Assembly: GCA_903900335.1 (NCBI GenBank)
Contig: CAIUMP010000021.1
Location: forward strand, 152,388 to 216,387
DNA length: 64,000 bases
Origin: an uncultured Ignavibacteriota bacterium
GTDB lineage: Bacteria; Bacteroidota; Ignavibacteria; Palsa-1295
Direction: 5' to 3'
The stretch's first letter is position 1. Each line of letters begins with the position of its first letter. This document shows, in pieces, positions 52,340-60,980 of the stretch. A program made the translations under genes and the position numbers. The notes under the pieces were generated by a model. The model saw only the letters and a list, made by a program, of their open reading frames with translations. It was not told the origin of the DNA and made no database searches.

Positions 52340-54033
52340 TGAGAAGCGTGATTGCCGCAATGAAGCAGCGGCCTGTGGATGCAGGTATTCTTCTGCTTGC
52401 AAGTCTGCTCCCGTTTCTTCGTCTTGGGATTGGCGAAATTCAACCATGGGACGAGTCGCTCTATGCCATTCGTGCAAACGCCTGTCTCGCATTTGGGGCA
52501 TGGCTCGATCAAACGCACTATGCCATCGGCCATTTCTACTCCGCCACGCACCCGCCGCTTGGGGTGTGGCTGATCGCTCTCTCCAAGCTCGTTCTGGGAG
52601 ACTCCACCTTCGCTGTTCGCTTCCCGATGGCCCTCGCTGCCAGTACTTCAGTGCTGATGCTGTATGCCGTTGTGAACCGGCTCGCGAGCCGTGCGGCTGC
52701 GCTTGTTTCCGCAGCATCGCTTGCAGCCTCAAGCCTGTTCGTGCTATACAGCCACCGAGCGCAGCTGGAGTCGCTTGTGCTCTGCTTTGGACTTGCCACT
52801 ATTGTCTTCTTGCTGTTTGCGCTAGACAAGCGCTCCTTACCAATGCTCGGACTCTCTGGGGTGGCGCTTGCGCTTGGGCTGCTATCGAAGTTTATCGTAG
52901 TTCTATATGTCGCTCCTTTGCTGCTACTGCTGCCGTACGTCCGTTGCAAAAATGCGCTGTGGTGGTATCCGTTAATCACGCTTCTCGCTGGGTGTGCTCT
53001 CAGCCTTCCCTGGCTGCTGTACATGTTGTCCCAGCACCCGGATTTTCTCCAGCACATTCAAGAGTCCCTCGGCGGTTTGCAGTCCGGGACATACGCACGA
53101 TCCAGCGCAGCATGGTGGTACTATGTGAATCAACTGGTCGTTTCCATCCCCTTACTTATTCTTGCTCTGGGGTACTTCTTAACTAATACCAGAGAGGGGA
53201 GTGCCGGAAGTAGCGAAGCAGAGATCAGCTCTCGAAGGCTCACACGTTCTCTTGTCCTCTGGCTTATCCTGCTTCTGGGGGTCCTTCAACTTGTCGGTAC
53301 CCGTATGCCACATTTCGCATTTCTGCTGATCCTTCCCGGCGCAATGCTTGCGGGGGTCTCCTGGGACAAGTATACTCTGCTATCTCGGTCGCAACGCGTC
53401 ATCATTGGTTCGCTTGCACTCGTACTGATCGGATGGTCATCCAGCGAACAACTACGATTGGTTGTCACGGCCCGAATGCACTGGGACGAAGTGGTGCTGC
53501 CGAGTGCATACATCATGATGCTCATCTTCGCCGGAGCTATCACCTCGATCTATCTTACGTTCGGCGGAAGAATTAAGGCAACGAATAGCAACTCCGGTTC
53601 ATGGGCGCATGGTGTCGTGGTTCTTATACTTACCGGCGCCGCACTCCATCCACTCACTCAGCAAGAAGCCGTATTCACAAACGGAGCGCGGCCGATCTCG
53701 CAGATACTACAGATGCAGACTGGGAAGGTGCGCGCGGTCATCATTCACCCCGATTTTCCCCACGAGCAATTCGCCCCACAATTCGCCTATTACACTGCTG
53801 GCTGGACGCTTGGGTGGTTGCCCAACAAATCTAGCGACACGCTCACCTACGAACGTGCCATTGCCTCCTACGTCCCGGACAGCTCGCAGGATGTGGCCGT
53901 CGTAACGCACTTCACTGACCGATTTCACCACCCGGATCGTCAAGAAGTGGGGACGCTAGCTGTTCTCGATGAGAGGCTCAGACGCGCATTTTTGAGAAGA
54001 ACTATCCTGCGCTCGTATACCATCTATTACTAG
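52339..54033 (+). CDS. GT39/ArnT-like membrane glycosyltransferase
   Basis: A protein of about 564 residues; the start ATG 52339 overlaps the protease stop by one base (TGATG), with GTG 52336 as alternative. The early loop IGEIQPWDESLYAIRANACL carries the catalytic-type Asp-Glu after the first span, followed by THPPLGVWLIALSKLVLGDSTFAVRFP, both hallmarks of the PMT/ArnT family. About ten spans follow and then a soluble tail. It transfers a sugar from polyprenyl phosphate to a lipid or protein outside the membrane. Last gene of the tightly packed unit. Confidence 0.85.
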   Translation: MRSVIAAMKQRPVDAGILLLASLLPFLRLGIGEIQPWDESLYAIRANACLAFGAWLDQTHYAIGHFYSATHPPLGVWLIALSKLVLGDSTFAVRFPMALAASTSVLMLYAVVNRLASRAAALVSAASLAASSLFVLYSHRAQLESLVLCFGLATIVFLLFALDKRSLPMLGLSGVALALGLLSKFIVVLYVAPLLLLLPYVRCKNALWWYPLITLLAGCALSLPWLLYMLSQHPDFLQHIQESLGGLQSGTYARSSAAWWYYVNQLVVSIPLLILALGYFLTNTREGSAGSSEAEISSRRLTRSLVLWLILLLGVLQLVGTRMPHFAFLLILPGAMLAGVSWDKYTLLSRSQRVIIGSLALVLIGWSSSEQLRLVVTARMHWDEVVLPSAYIMMLIFAGAITSIYLTFGGRIKATNSNSGSWAHGVVVLILTGAALHPLTQQEAVFTNGARPISQILQMQTGKVRAVIIHPDFPHEQFAPQFAYYTAGWTLGWLPNKSSDTLTYERAIASYVPDSSQDVAVVTHFTDRFHHPDRQEVGTLAVLDERLRRAFLRRTILRSYTIYY

Positions 54034-54195
54034 CGGAGTCGAGTCGAGAGAGAATCCGCGAGCGCGCGTGAGTTGTCCACCCCGGAACGGCAACCACTTC
54101 AAGCAGGTTAGCCCCCTTACTTGGTGTTCATCGTTACTGGGATGTCTGATGGTCCCCAGATGAACTTTCATCGCAATGCGTAATCGTTTACCCCG
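54034..54195. other. Spacer before the GT4 gene
   Basis: These 162 bases hold no gene or clear hairpin. They end the overlapping unit and should contain the start of the next transcript. Confidence 0.4.
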
Positions 54196-55350
54196 ATGCG
54201 TCCAATTGTCCACGTGATCACATCCACATCGTGGGGTGGTCTCGAAATGTATGTCGTCGCGATAATTAAGGAACAAGCTGCTGCCGGTAAGGCCGTGGTT
54301 GCTTTTTCCCTGCCCGAAACTCCGGTTCACGATGCGTTGACTGCCGCTGGTATTCCAGTTCAGGATGCCGCACGCGAGTCCCATCTGCATCTTCCGGACA
54401 TCCTTCGCTTGCGCAAACTTATCCAGAGTTCCAACGCAAAGATCGTCCATTCCCACACGCATGTGGATGTTTGGCCTGCGAGCCTGGCTGCGATGGGTAC
54501 GACTGTTTCGCACGTCCACTCAAGCTATATGCCGCCCGGTCAGAAACGCGATTTCATTCATGCGATAATTTACCGCCGCGTCGATGCCCTTGTCTCTTCA
54601 TCGCTTGCGGCAAATGAAAAGATAAAGCGCCAGTTCCCAATCGCACCAGAGAAGGTGCGTCTCGTCCGCTACGGCCGTCATCTGGAGAAATTTAGGAATA
54701 ATGAGGATGTGCGTGCTGACATGCGGCAGAAGCTTGGAATCAACGAGGGTGAACTTGCCGTCGGTATGATCGGACGGGTGGAAGAGGGCAAAGGTGTACG
54801 AGAGTTTGCTGAGTCTCTTTCACACTTGTCCGAGGACGTCCGAAGCCGCGTCAAGTTCTTTATCGTTGGCGCTCGCAAAGAGGACGAAGGAAAAGAATAC
54901 TCCACCTGTCTGCAGGCGTTCAGCGAGCGCGAAGGGATCCGCGGGCGGCTGACCATACTGCCGTGGACAACGGAGACAACTCCGTATCTAAATGCCCTGG
55001 ATGTTGTCGTGCTTGCAAGCTATAATGAGATGTATTCACTTTCGGTCATTGAGGCTATGGCTATGCACCGTCCAGTGATCGGCACCAACACAGAGGGCAC
55101 TCCGGAACAGATTGGTGATAACGAACGGGGCTTGCTTGTCGAACCACGCAACCCAACTTCTATCGCCGCAGCAGTGACCCGCTATGTCACCGACCGCTCG
55201 TTGCTTGAAAAACAAGGGGCGCTTGCCGCAGTTTGGGCGCATCGAGAACACGCCATGCATCGTTCGTTGCAAGCTCTGGAGCAGGTCTATCAGAGCGTCT
55301 GCCCACGAACGCCGACGCCGATGGTTGTTTCCAGTCTTGCAAAAACCTAA
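54196..55350 (+). CDS. Family 4 glycosyltransferase
   Basis: A 384-residue GT-B enzyme. IVHVITSTSWGGLEMYV is the N-terminal start with the GG loop. The acceptor half includes IVHSHTHVDVW. The donor-binding half has GMIGRVEEGKGVREF, FIVGARKEDEGK and the EX7E-like stretch ASYNEMYSLSVIEAMAMHRPVIGT. Such enzymes add a sugar from a nucleotide donor to a lipid-linked glycan. It begins a run of surface-glycan genes. Its stop overlaps the convergent GT9 gene stop by 4 bases. Confidence 0.9.
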   Translation: MRPIVHVITSTSWGGLEMYVVAIIKEQAAAGKAVVAFSLPETPVHDALTAAGIPVQDAARESHLHLPDILRLRKLIQSSNAKIVHSHTHVDVWPASLAAMGTTVSHVHSSYMPPGQKRDFIHAIIYRRVDALVSSSLAANEKIKRQFPIAPEKVRLVRYGRHLEKFRNNEDVRADMRQKLGINEGELAVGMIGRVEEGKGVREFAESLSHLSEDVRSRVKFFIVGARKEDEGKEYSTCLQAFSEREGIRGRLTILPWTTETTPYLNALDVVVLASYNEMYSLSVIEAMAMHRPVIGTNTEGTPEQIGDNERGLLVEPRNPTSIAAAVTRYVTDRSLLEKQGALAAVWAHREHAMHRSLQALEQVYQSVCPRTPTPMVVSSLAKT

Positions 55351-56510
55351 GGGACAAGTTCGAGATAAGCAGCCAGCACTTCCGTTACCGGTATGAGCGA
55401 AAGTGTTTTACCATCGGGGGGCAATACTACCTTCGACGCTGACCCATACGGCCAGAATTCATTGTCGCCGACATAGAGTCCGACTACAGGGACTCTCTCC
55501 GCGGTTGCAAAGTGCACAACGGACGTGTCCGGACTTACCACTGCAACCGCCCCGCGGATCGCGACCGCAAGATGCAGAACCGATGGCGTTTCAAGATACG
55601 ACATATCATTGCCAGCCTGCAATACTTCTTTCAGCGGAGCCGACCGCTGCGGTGCGCTTGAAAAAAAGACATGACGCCGTGGATTGAGCGTCACGATTTC
55701 CTTGCCCAGTGCGATAGAATTCTCAATACCCCATTCCCGATAGGATTGCGACGAGTCTGTGTTGATGATAATGTAATCGTCCTTATCGTAGCTCTCCATG
55801 AGCCGGGCAAGCTCTTGCGAAAACGCTGGCGCGACTTCCCGGAACTCCGGTAGTGATGGAAACACCTGCGTCACATCGATCGGTACATCCAGCACGTCCT
55901 TGAGCACCAGCAGACATAATCGCACCATTGCTGTGACGGGCGTGGTACGTGGCCGAAGCCCAACCACCGAATAGATCCGTTGGTACTTCTCCATATGGCT
56001 CATGACACTAGTCGCACTGATGCCTTGCGGCGAGATCACCTTCGCATAGATCGCACCGCGCGTCTTATCATGAAAGACGAGATTCATCACCACATCCCAA
56101 CGCGTCTTCCGTGCGCGGAATAACTCTTTTAGTGTGAGAAGCGAGGGTTCGCGGGAGAATAGATATACTTCATCAATATCCGGGTCGGCGCGCAGAAGCT
56201 GCTGATTGCGCAAACTCCCCGCCACGCCCACTTTGATATGCGGTGCGTACTTCTTGATCGTGCGCCACACTGGAGTTGTTAGGACAGCATCACCGAGCGC
56301 ATCATACCGGAAGATGAGTACACTCGTAACCTCGCTGAGCGAAAGTGGAGTCTTCGTGCGTCGTGGGCGAAGCATCGCCCCGAGAGGATTCGAAATTAGG
56401 AATTTGATCTTCCGCTCCAACCTCCGGACAAGATCCCTCGCCGCCGAATCAAAGAGCGAATGGCTCCTTCGGCGTTTCCGAGCTTCCAGAATGCGAGCTA
56501 TGATAGACAT
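55347..56510 (-). CDS. Family 9 glycosyltransferase (heptosyltransferase-like)
   Basis: A protein of about 387 residues from ATG 56510. A longer frame to 56636 is not used, as it runs through the tandem repeat near the divergent gene. VLIFRYDALGDAVLTTPVWRTIKK is the N-terminal GT9 loop, with the ALGD motif and an acidic catalytic residue. LLRADPDIDEVYLF follows, and the donor site is near VSPDTSVVHFATAERVPVVGLY. The family adds heptoses or similar sugars to lipopolysaccharide core. It is divergent from a close paralog at 56629, with which it shares long segments. Confidence 0.88.
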   Translation of the reverse strand: MSIIARILEARKRRRSHSLFDSAARDLVRRLERKIKFLISNPLGAMLRPRRTKTPLSLSEVTSVLIFRYDALGDAVLTTPVWRTIKKYAPHIKVGVAGSLRNQQLLRADPDIDEVYLFSREPSLLTLKELFRARKTRWDVVMNLVFHDKTRGAIYAKVISPQGISATSVMSHMEKYQRIYSVVGLRPRTTPVTAMVRLCLLVLKDVLDVPIDVTQVFPSLPEFREVAPAFSQELARLMESYDKDDYIIINTDSSQSYREWGIENSIALGKEIVTLNPRRHVFFSSAPQRSAPLKEVLQAGNDMSYLETPSVLHLAVAIRGAVAVVSPDTSVVHFATAERVPVVGLYVGDNEFWPYGSASKVVLPPDGKTLSLIPVTEVLAAYLELVP

Positions 56511-56628
56511 GAATAGATTAGATGCGGTTGGAATGGCCCAAGTTAACGAATCGCGGGAGCCGTTTGTTCTGTGCCGCTTCAATAGTCGCCCAGTGCAGCG
56601 TGTCCACTCAGCTACCAGATAGATCCCA
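56511..56628. promoter_or_regulatory. Divergent promoter region between the two GT9 genes
   Basis: The 118 bases between two divergent GT9 starts hold one copy of a 29-base tandem repeat whose second copy begins at the plus-strand start codon. Promoters for both genes should lie here. Confidence 0.4.
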
Positions 56629-56657
56629 GTGTCCACTCAGCTACCAGATAGATCCCA
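56600..56657. repeat. Perfect 29-base tandem duplication
   Basis: GTGTCCACTCAGCTACCAGA and the following nine bases occur twice in direct succession (56600-56628 and 56629-56657) without a mismatch. The second copy covers the GTG start of the GT9 gene; because 29 is not a multiple of three, a start in the first copy would run out of frame and stop at 56752. Confidence 0.95.
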
Positions 56658-58011
56658 CGACCCATTCTCCTCAGAAGCCATCGCGCGCTATACCGCCGCG
56701 ACGCGCGCTGACGGCCGAATGGATATTGTTCCGCCAACGAAGCGAACAGTGAGCGTGCTGGCGGATCTCAATCGTCGGCTGCTGTATGGTCTGCTCCGTC
56801 TCTTCATTCGTAACAAACCGTTCAAGGGCACGCTTCCGATCGCGAAGCTCTCCAGTGTGCTCATCATCCCCTACGGAGATGCCATCGGCGACATGATCGT
56901 TGCCTCACCGATATGGCGCGCCGTAAAAAGGCAGAATCCGAACTGCAGGATCGGCGTCTTCACATCGGTCCGTAATGAGTCACTACTTCGTGCTGATCCA
57001 GATGTTGACGCACTGTACCGCTTTGAAGGTCGTCGCGATTTCGATCACCGCTCCGAATTACGACGCGCTCGGAAGGAAGGCTTTGATCTCGTGTTGAATG
57101 TGCATTTCACCAATCAAACGGACTACGGTTTCATCGCGAATTATGTTGGACCTAAATCCATAAAGCTAACTGGTGCGCATCCACGACGTGAGATGTACCA
57201 ACTGTTCTTCAACCACATCGGAAGCAGAGTACGCCACAGCGTCCACCTCTCTTTTCTTAGCCTTGAGCTGTTAGCCGAGGTAGTGGAGTTCGACCCACCG
57301 CTCCGCGTTGGAGATGCATACCCTTCCATTGCTATCTCGATTGAAGCGGAGAAAGCAGTTGCCGAGCGCCTCCGCACACTCATGCCGGAGGCCTGCACCA
57401 GTTACATCCTGATCCACATGCAAGCAGGAACGCCATTTCGCGAATGGGGGAGGGCGAATGCGATCCAGCTTGCCGAAAGACTTTCTGCACGGTATCCAAA
57501 CCGGCTCATTCTTTTTACAGCATCCCCGATGATGTTTCCCGCGGTGAGCAAGGCGGTAGGGGACATCCCCTTGGAGTCCGCCGGAAGGATTCAGGCATTC
57601 GAAACTTCACCCGACCTGCTCGAACTCGCCGCTCTCATCCGCGGTGCCGAGCTGGTCATTACTCCGGAAACCTCGATCACACATTTTGCCAGCGCAACCG
57701 CAACGACCGATCATCCCACTTCTGTCCTCGTCCTGATGTCAAACCGCGATCGCATTCCGATGGAATGGCTGCCGTTCGGTATCCCAGCGCGCATTCTTGC
57801 GCCCCCAATCGCAGGGGAGCCCGTTGCGACAATTTCCGTGGCGGACGTGTTCGATGCCGCTGTCTCGCTTTTGGATAGGAAGTGGATCACGACCCAAACC
57901 TATCTTGACACAGAGCGACCGCAACACCCGCTGTATCGGCACTCGAACAGGGAGCGTCTCCTGAGTGAGTGTGATGTTGCTGCGCCTTCTTCAGATATTG
58001 TTACAGAATGA
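56629..58011 (+). CDS. Family 9 glycosyltransferase (heptosyltransferase-like), second copy
   Basis: A protein of 460 residues from GTG 56629, or 430 from the internal ATG at 56719 (MDIVPPTKRTVS). VLIIPYGDAIGDMIVASPIWRAVKR and LLRADPDVDALYRF match the divergent gene at 55347-56510, so the two are paralogs. The donor half contains FREWGRANAIQLAERL and VITPETSITHFASAT. It likely adds a core sugar to the lipopolysaccharide or a related glycan. A C-terminal extension of about 50 residues is not in the paralog. It overlaps the next gene by 4 bases. Confidence 0.87.
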   Translation: MSTQLPDRSHDPFSSEAIARYTAATRADGRMDIVPPTKRTVSVLADLNRRLLYGLLRLFIRNKPFKGTLPIAKLSSVLIIPYGDAIGDMIVASPIWRAVKRQNPNCRIGVFTSVRNESLLRADPDVDALYRFEGRRDFDHRSELRRARKEGFDLVLNVHFTNQTDYGFIANYVGPKSIKLTGAHPRREMYQLFFNHIGSRVRHSVHLSFLSLELLAEVVEFDPPLRVGDAYPSIAISIEAEKAVAERLRTLMPEACTSYILIHMQAGTPFREWGRANAIQLAERLSARYPNRLILFTASPMMFPAVSKAVGDIPLESAGRIQAFETSPDLLELAALIRGAELVITPETSITHFASATATTDHPTSVLVLMSNRDRIPMEWLPFGIPARILAPPIAGEPVATISVADVFDAAVSLLDRKWITTQTYLDTERPQHPLYRHSNRERLLSECDVAAPSSDIVTE

Positions 58012-59147
58012 ATGTTGCTTACGATGCGCGTGGCCTGATCGGCTTTACCGGCATCAATGTCTATACACGGAATCTGGTAGAGCAGCTCGCGAGGCTCTAT
58101 TCAGCAGATACCTATACGTTGCTGACGACGTATCGAAAGATGCACCGTGTCCGCGAGAGTTTTCCTCCTGAGGATCGCGATCTGTTCGCGTGGAATAATC
58201 CATTCCTTCATGAGTTGGCGCTTGGCACCATAGGAAAGCCGATCGTCGATCTTGTACTCGGATCACAGTTTCGGAAAGAGGCGGTGAAGTACGATCTGCT
58301 GCATTGCACCAACCCCTACTACTTTCCGCGAGGCGTGGAGAATGTCGTCACGACCATTCATGACCTCATCGCGTTCCATCCGGAGAAGTGGGTTCCGGCC
58401 GCAGACGCTCGCAGATCTGCACGCACGTTCAAGCAGATCGCAAAGTCCAAATCAATCGTCATCGTACCGTGCAATTTTGTGCGTGATGAGCTGATGGAGC
58501 AATTTCATATCGATCCATCGCGCATTGTCGTGACGTACGAAGCGGCAGGACGAGACTTTCGTCGGTTCACGGAGAGCGAGCGAACTCCGTTGGGATTTGG
58601 GTTGAACGATGATGACCAATTCTTCCTCCACGTTGGGCGCATAGATCCGAGAAAGAACATTGAGCGATTGGTCGAAGCATATCTCCAATTACCGGATGAA
58701 GTAACAAGCAGCGTAAAGCTGGTACTCGTTGCAAATGGCGACGGAAAGCAATTGGACAAATTTCGTGCGCGCATATTGCAGCATCCGAATATCGTGCATA
58801 TTCCAGGTGTCAGCGATGAGGAGCTGGCGCGGCTCATGAACTCTGCGCTCGCACTTACGTTTGTATCCCTCAGCGAGGGCTTCGGAATTCCCATTCTAGA
58901 AGCGATGGCCTGCGGATGTCCCGTCTTGACCGGCAACATAAGTTCCATGCCCGAGATCGCGGGAGAAGCGGCGTTACTCGTTGATCCCTATGACGTCACC
59001 GCCATCGCGAGCGGGCTCCTGCGCCTCGCTACCGAAGCGGACCTGAGAACCACCTTGCGCGAAAGCGGACTTGTTCGTGTGAAGGACTTCTCCTGGGCGA
59101 ACGTCGCGCGCAAAACACACGAAGCGTATGAACGAGCGCTTGCCTGA
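58008..59147 (+). CDS. Family 4 glycosyltransferase (mannosyl-type)
   Basis: A 379-residue GT-B enzyme, starting at ATGA over the previous stop. NVAYDARGLIGFTGINVYTRNLV and TTIHDLIAFHPEKW form the acceptor half. FLHVGRIDPRKNIERLVEAY, VHIPGVSDEELARLMNSALA and SLSEGFGIPILEAMACGCPVLTG form the donor half with the EX7E motif. It belongs to the same transcript as the GT9 gene upstream. Confidence 0.92.
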   Translation: MNVAYDARGLIGFTGINVYTRNLVEQLARLYSADTYTLLTTYRKMHRVRESFPPEDRDLFAWNNPFLHELALGTIGKPIVDLVLGSQFRKEAVKYDLLHCTNPYYFPRGVENVVTTIHDLIAFHPEKWVPAADARRSARTFKQIAKSKSIVIVPCNFVRDELMEQFHIDPSRIVVTYEAAGRDFRRFTESERTPLGFGLNDDDQFFLHVGRIDPRKNIERLVEAYLQLPDEVTSSVKLVLVANGDGKQLDKFRARILQHPNIVHIPGVSDEELARLMNSALALTFVSLSEGFGIPILEAMACGCPVLTGNISSMPEIAGEAALLVDPYDVTAIASGLLRLATEADLRTTLRESGLVRVKDFSWANVARKTHEAYERALA

Positions 59148-59156
59148 GTACATGCA

Positions 59157-59966
59157 ATGAACGACACGAAAGCACTACTTCGTCTCCTGACACCATACAC
59201 AGTCCCCGGACTGCGCATGGAGCGCTGGGGACCAACGACCGATGGCGGTTATGTTTTGCCTGCGGATATTATGAAGCAGTGCTCTGTCTTGCTTACCGGA
59301 GGTGTCGGTGATAATTTGTGGTTCGAAGCGGATGTTGCCGCGAAAGTGCCCAATATGCGAATGGCGCTCTTCGATCACACAATTGCCGCTGCACCGACGC
59401 ACATTCCAGCCGCTGCTACATGGCACTCCCTCGGACTTTCCGGCACAGCAAGGGCCGGCTTCGCAACACTCAGACGCGCCTGTGACCTTGCCGGACTAAC
59501 CACTACCGACACACTTGTTCTGAAGCTCGATATTGAAAGCGCCGAGTGGGAAGTTCTGGCTGCCTCTGTCGATGAAATTCTGAAGCGGACTTCGATTCTC
59601 ATCATCGAGTATCACGATCTCAGCCTTCGCGATCGCTGGAAGGAGTTTCGCCTTGTGTTGGAAAAGGTGAACGCCTACTTGCTTCCCATTCATGTTCATG
59701 GCAACAATTACTCTTCGATCACAAACATCAGCCGCTACTCTGCCCCAGTGCCGGACGTGATCGAAGTGACCTACATCAATCGAAATCTCATCCAGAGCGT
59801 GGGAGGTCAGCTCCCAACCGTATGGGATCATGATGCCCCAACTCTTTTGGATAAGCCCAATAAGGAAGGTGCTGAGGACTACCGATTCAACTATTGGAGC
59901 GACCTGCCAAAGCGTAGACGGCAGCGGCTGTGGCAGCAACTCAAGCGATTGTTCTCTCGAAAATAG
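59157..59966 (+). CDS. FkbM-like methyltransferase
   Basis: A 269-residue putative SAM-dependent methyltransferase. VLKLDIESAEWEVLAASV matches the FkbM-family motif (LKiDvEGaE.eVL), and TTDGGYVLPAD with LTGGVGDNLWFEADVA corresponds to the N-terminal SAM site. FkbM-type enzymes O-methylate sugars or other hydroxyls, and here would act on the surface glycan made by the neighbours. The second half with many aromatic residues (HVHGNNYSSITNISRYS) is less usual. It is 9 bases after the GT4 gene. Confidence 0.78.
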   Translation: MNDTKALLRLLTPYTVPGLRMERWGPTTDGGYVLPADIMKQCSVLLTGGVGDNLWFEADVAAKVPNMRMALFDHTIAAAPTHIPAAATWHSLGLSGTARAGFATLRRACDLAGLTTTDTLVLKLDIESAEWEVLAASVDEILKRTSILIIEYHDLSLRDRWKEFRLVLEKVNAYLLPIHVHGNNYSSITNISRYSAPVPDVIEVTYINRNLIQSVGGQLPTVWDHDAPTLLDKPNKEGAEDYRFNYWSDLPKRRRQRLWQQLKRLFSRK

Positions 59967-59978
59967 ATGTCGGCAGGA

Positions 59979-60965
59979 TCAACTATCACTCAGCCGTTTG
60001 CGGATCGACCGTTTTAACCGCGTTAAGAATGGCGTGTGAACATGCGGCGTCTCTGCGCCGATGAAGGGCCATTCTATATCACGTGCAGGAAGCGTTGCCA
60101 TGCTCTCTGGTCGCTGAGCGATCAGGAGGATGGATGAAATAGTGTGACCGCCCACTTCCAGCACAGTGTGTGTCGTCGCGCGCTTGTAGGGGTGATAGTC
60201 GATCGCGTAGTTTTCCGGATGCGCCCCTCGTGAAAAATCCGTGTTTTCGATGTAGTAGCCCGCGTTGCGCAACCCGTCGATAAGTGCTTCAATATCTCGG
60301 TTTCTCCAGAAGACCGTGTCGCCTTTCTGGATCGTGCGTTCGTTAGATCCGACATTGTTCTCCGTCGAATGCACCACCCATCCACCCGGCTTGACACACT
60401 TGAGAGAATTCTCGATGAACTTCATCCCATGCGTGATCGTCCCAAGATGATCGAGCGAACACGCGGAGTAGGCAAAGTCGAATTGTCCGAAGTACCGCTC
60501 TGGAATGGCGTTCATATCGCAATTCTCAAATTCTACATTCGCATCGAACTTGGTCTTGTCACATAGTCCGGGAAAGAACAGTTCGTCTTTGTTCGTCGAA
60601 AGTTGCCCTGTGTCCTGCCATGCCTTCTTGGCCTCGACAGAGAGGGATTGATCTGTGGCTAATATTTTGCAACCGAACCCCGCGAAGAGCGCAACCATGC
60701 GCTCCTTACCAACGCCGAATCCAATTCCGTGCTTGCCTGGCGCGATGCAGCCTCGCTCCCACAATGCCTGCGCGATATAGACATCCTCCCATTGTTTCCG
60801 AGAAGGGTAGGGTGGAATACCAAGTCGGGCGGACCAGTAGTAATAGCTCGGTGTGAAGCAATCCTCATACTTCACGATGCAGCCCATTGTTTTGGGGCAC
60901 GTCGGAGGCGCGCTATCATTCACAGTTCCGTTGGGAGGTCTGGTGGAAAAAGGGACTTCAATCAT
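59979..60965 (-). CDS. SAM-dependent methyltransferase (class I)
   Basis: A 328-residue class I methyltransferase. The SAM-binding loop is GIGFGVGKERMVALFAGFG followed by KILATDQS (motif I and II). FDFAYSACSLDHLGT and LKCVKPGGWVVHSTEN are motifs IV-VI. The N-terminal 60 residues (TCPKTMGCIVKYEDCFTPSYYYWS) have three or four Cys and may be a metal-binding segment. A sugar or lipid substrate is likely from its place in the glycan cluster. It is convergent with the FkbM-like gene and follows the propeller gene by 15 bases on the minus strand. Confidence 0.82.
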   Translation of the reverse strand: MIEVPFSTRPPNGTVNDSAPPTCPKTMGCIVKYEDCFTPSYYYWSARLGIPPYPSRKQWEDVYIAQALWERGCIAPGKHGIGFGVGKERMVALFAGFGCKILATDQSLSVEAKKAWQDTGQLSTNKDELFFPGLCDKTKFDANVEFENCDMNAIPERYFGQFDFAYSACSLDHLGTITHGMKFIENSLKCVKPGGWVVHSTENNVGSNERTIQKGDTVFWRNRDIEALIDGLRNAGYYIENTDFSRGAHPENYAIDYHPYKRATTHTVLEVGGHTISSILLIAQRPESMATLPARDIEWPFIGAETPHVHTPFLTRLKRSIRKRLSDS

Positions 60966-60980
60966 TGTCTTGCTATGTGT

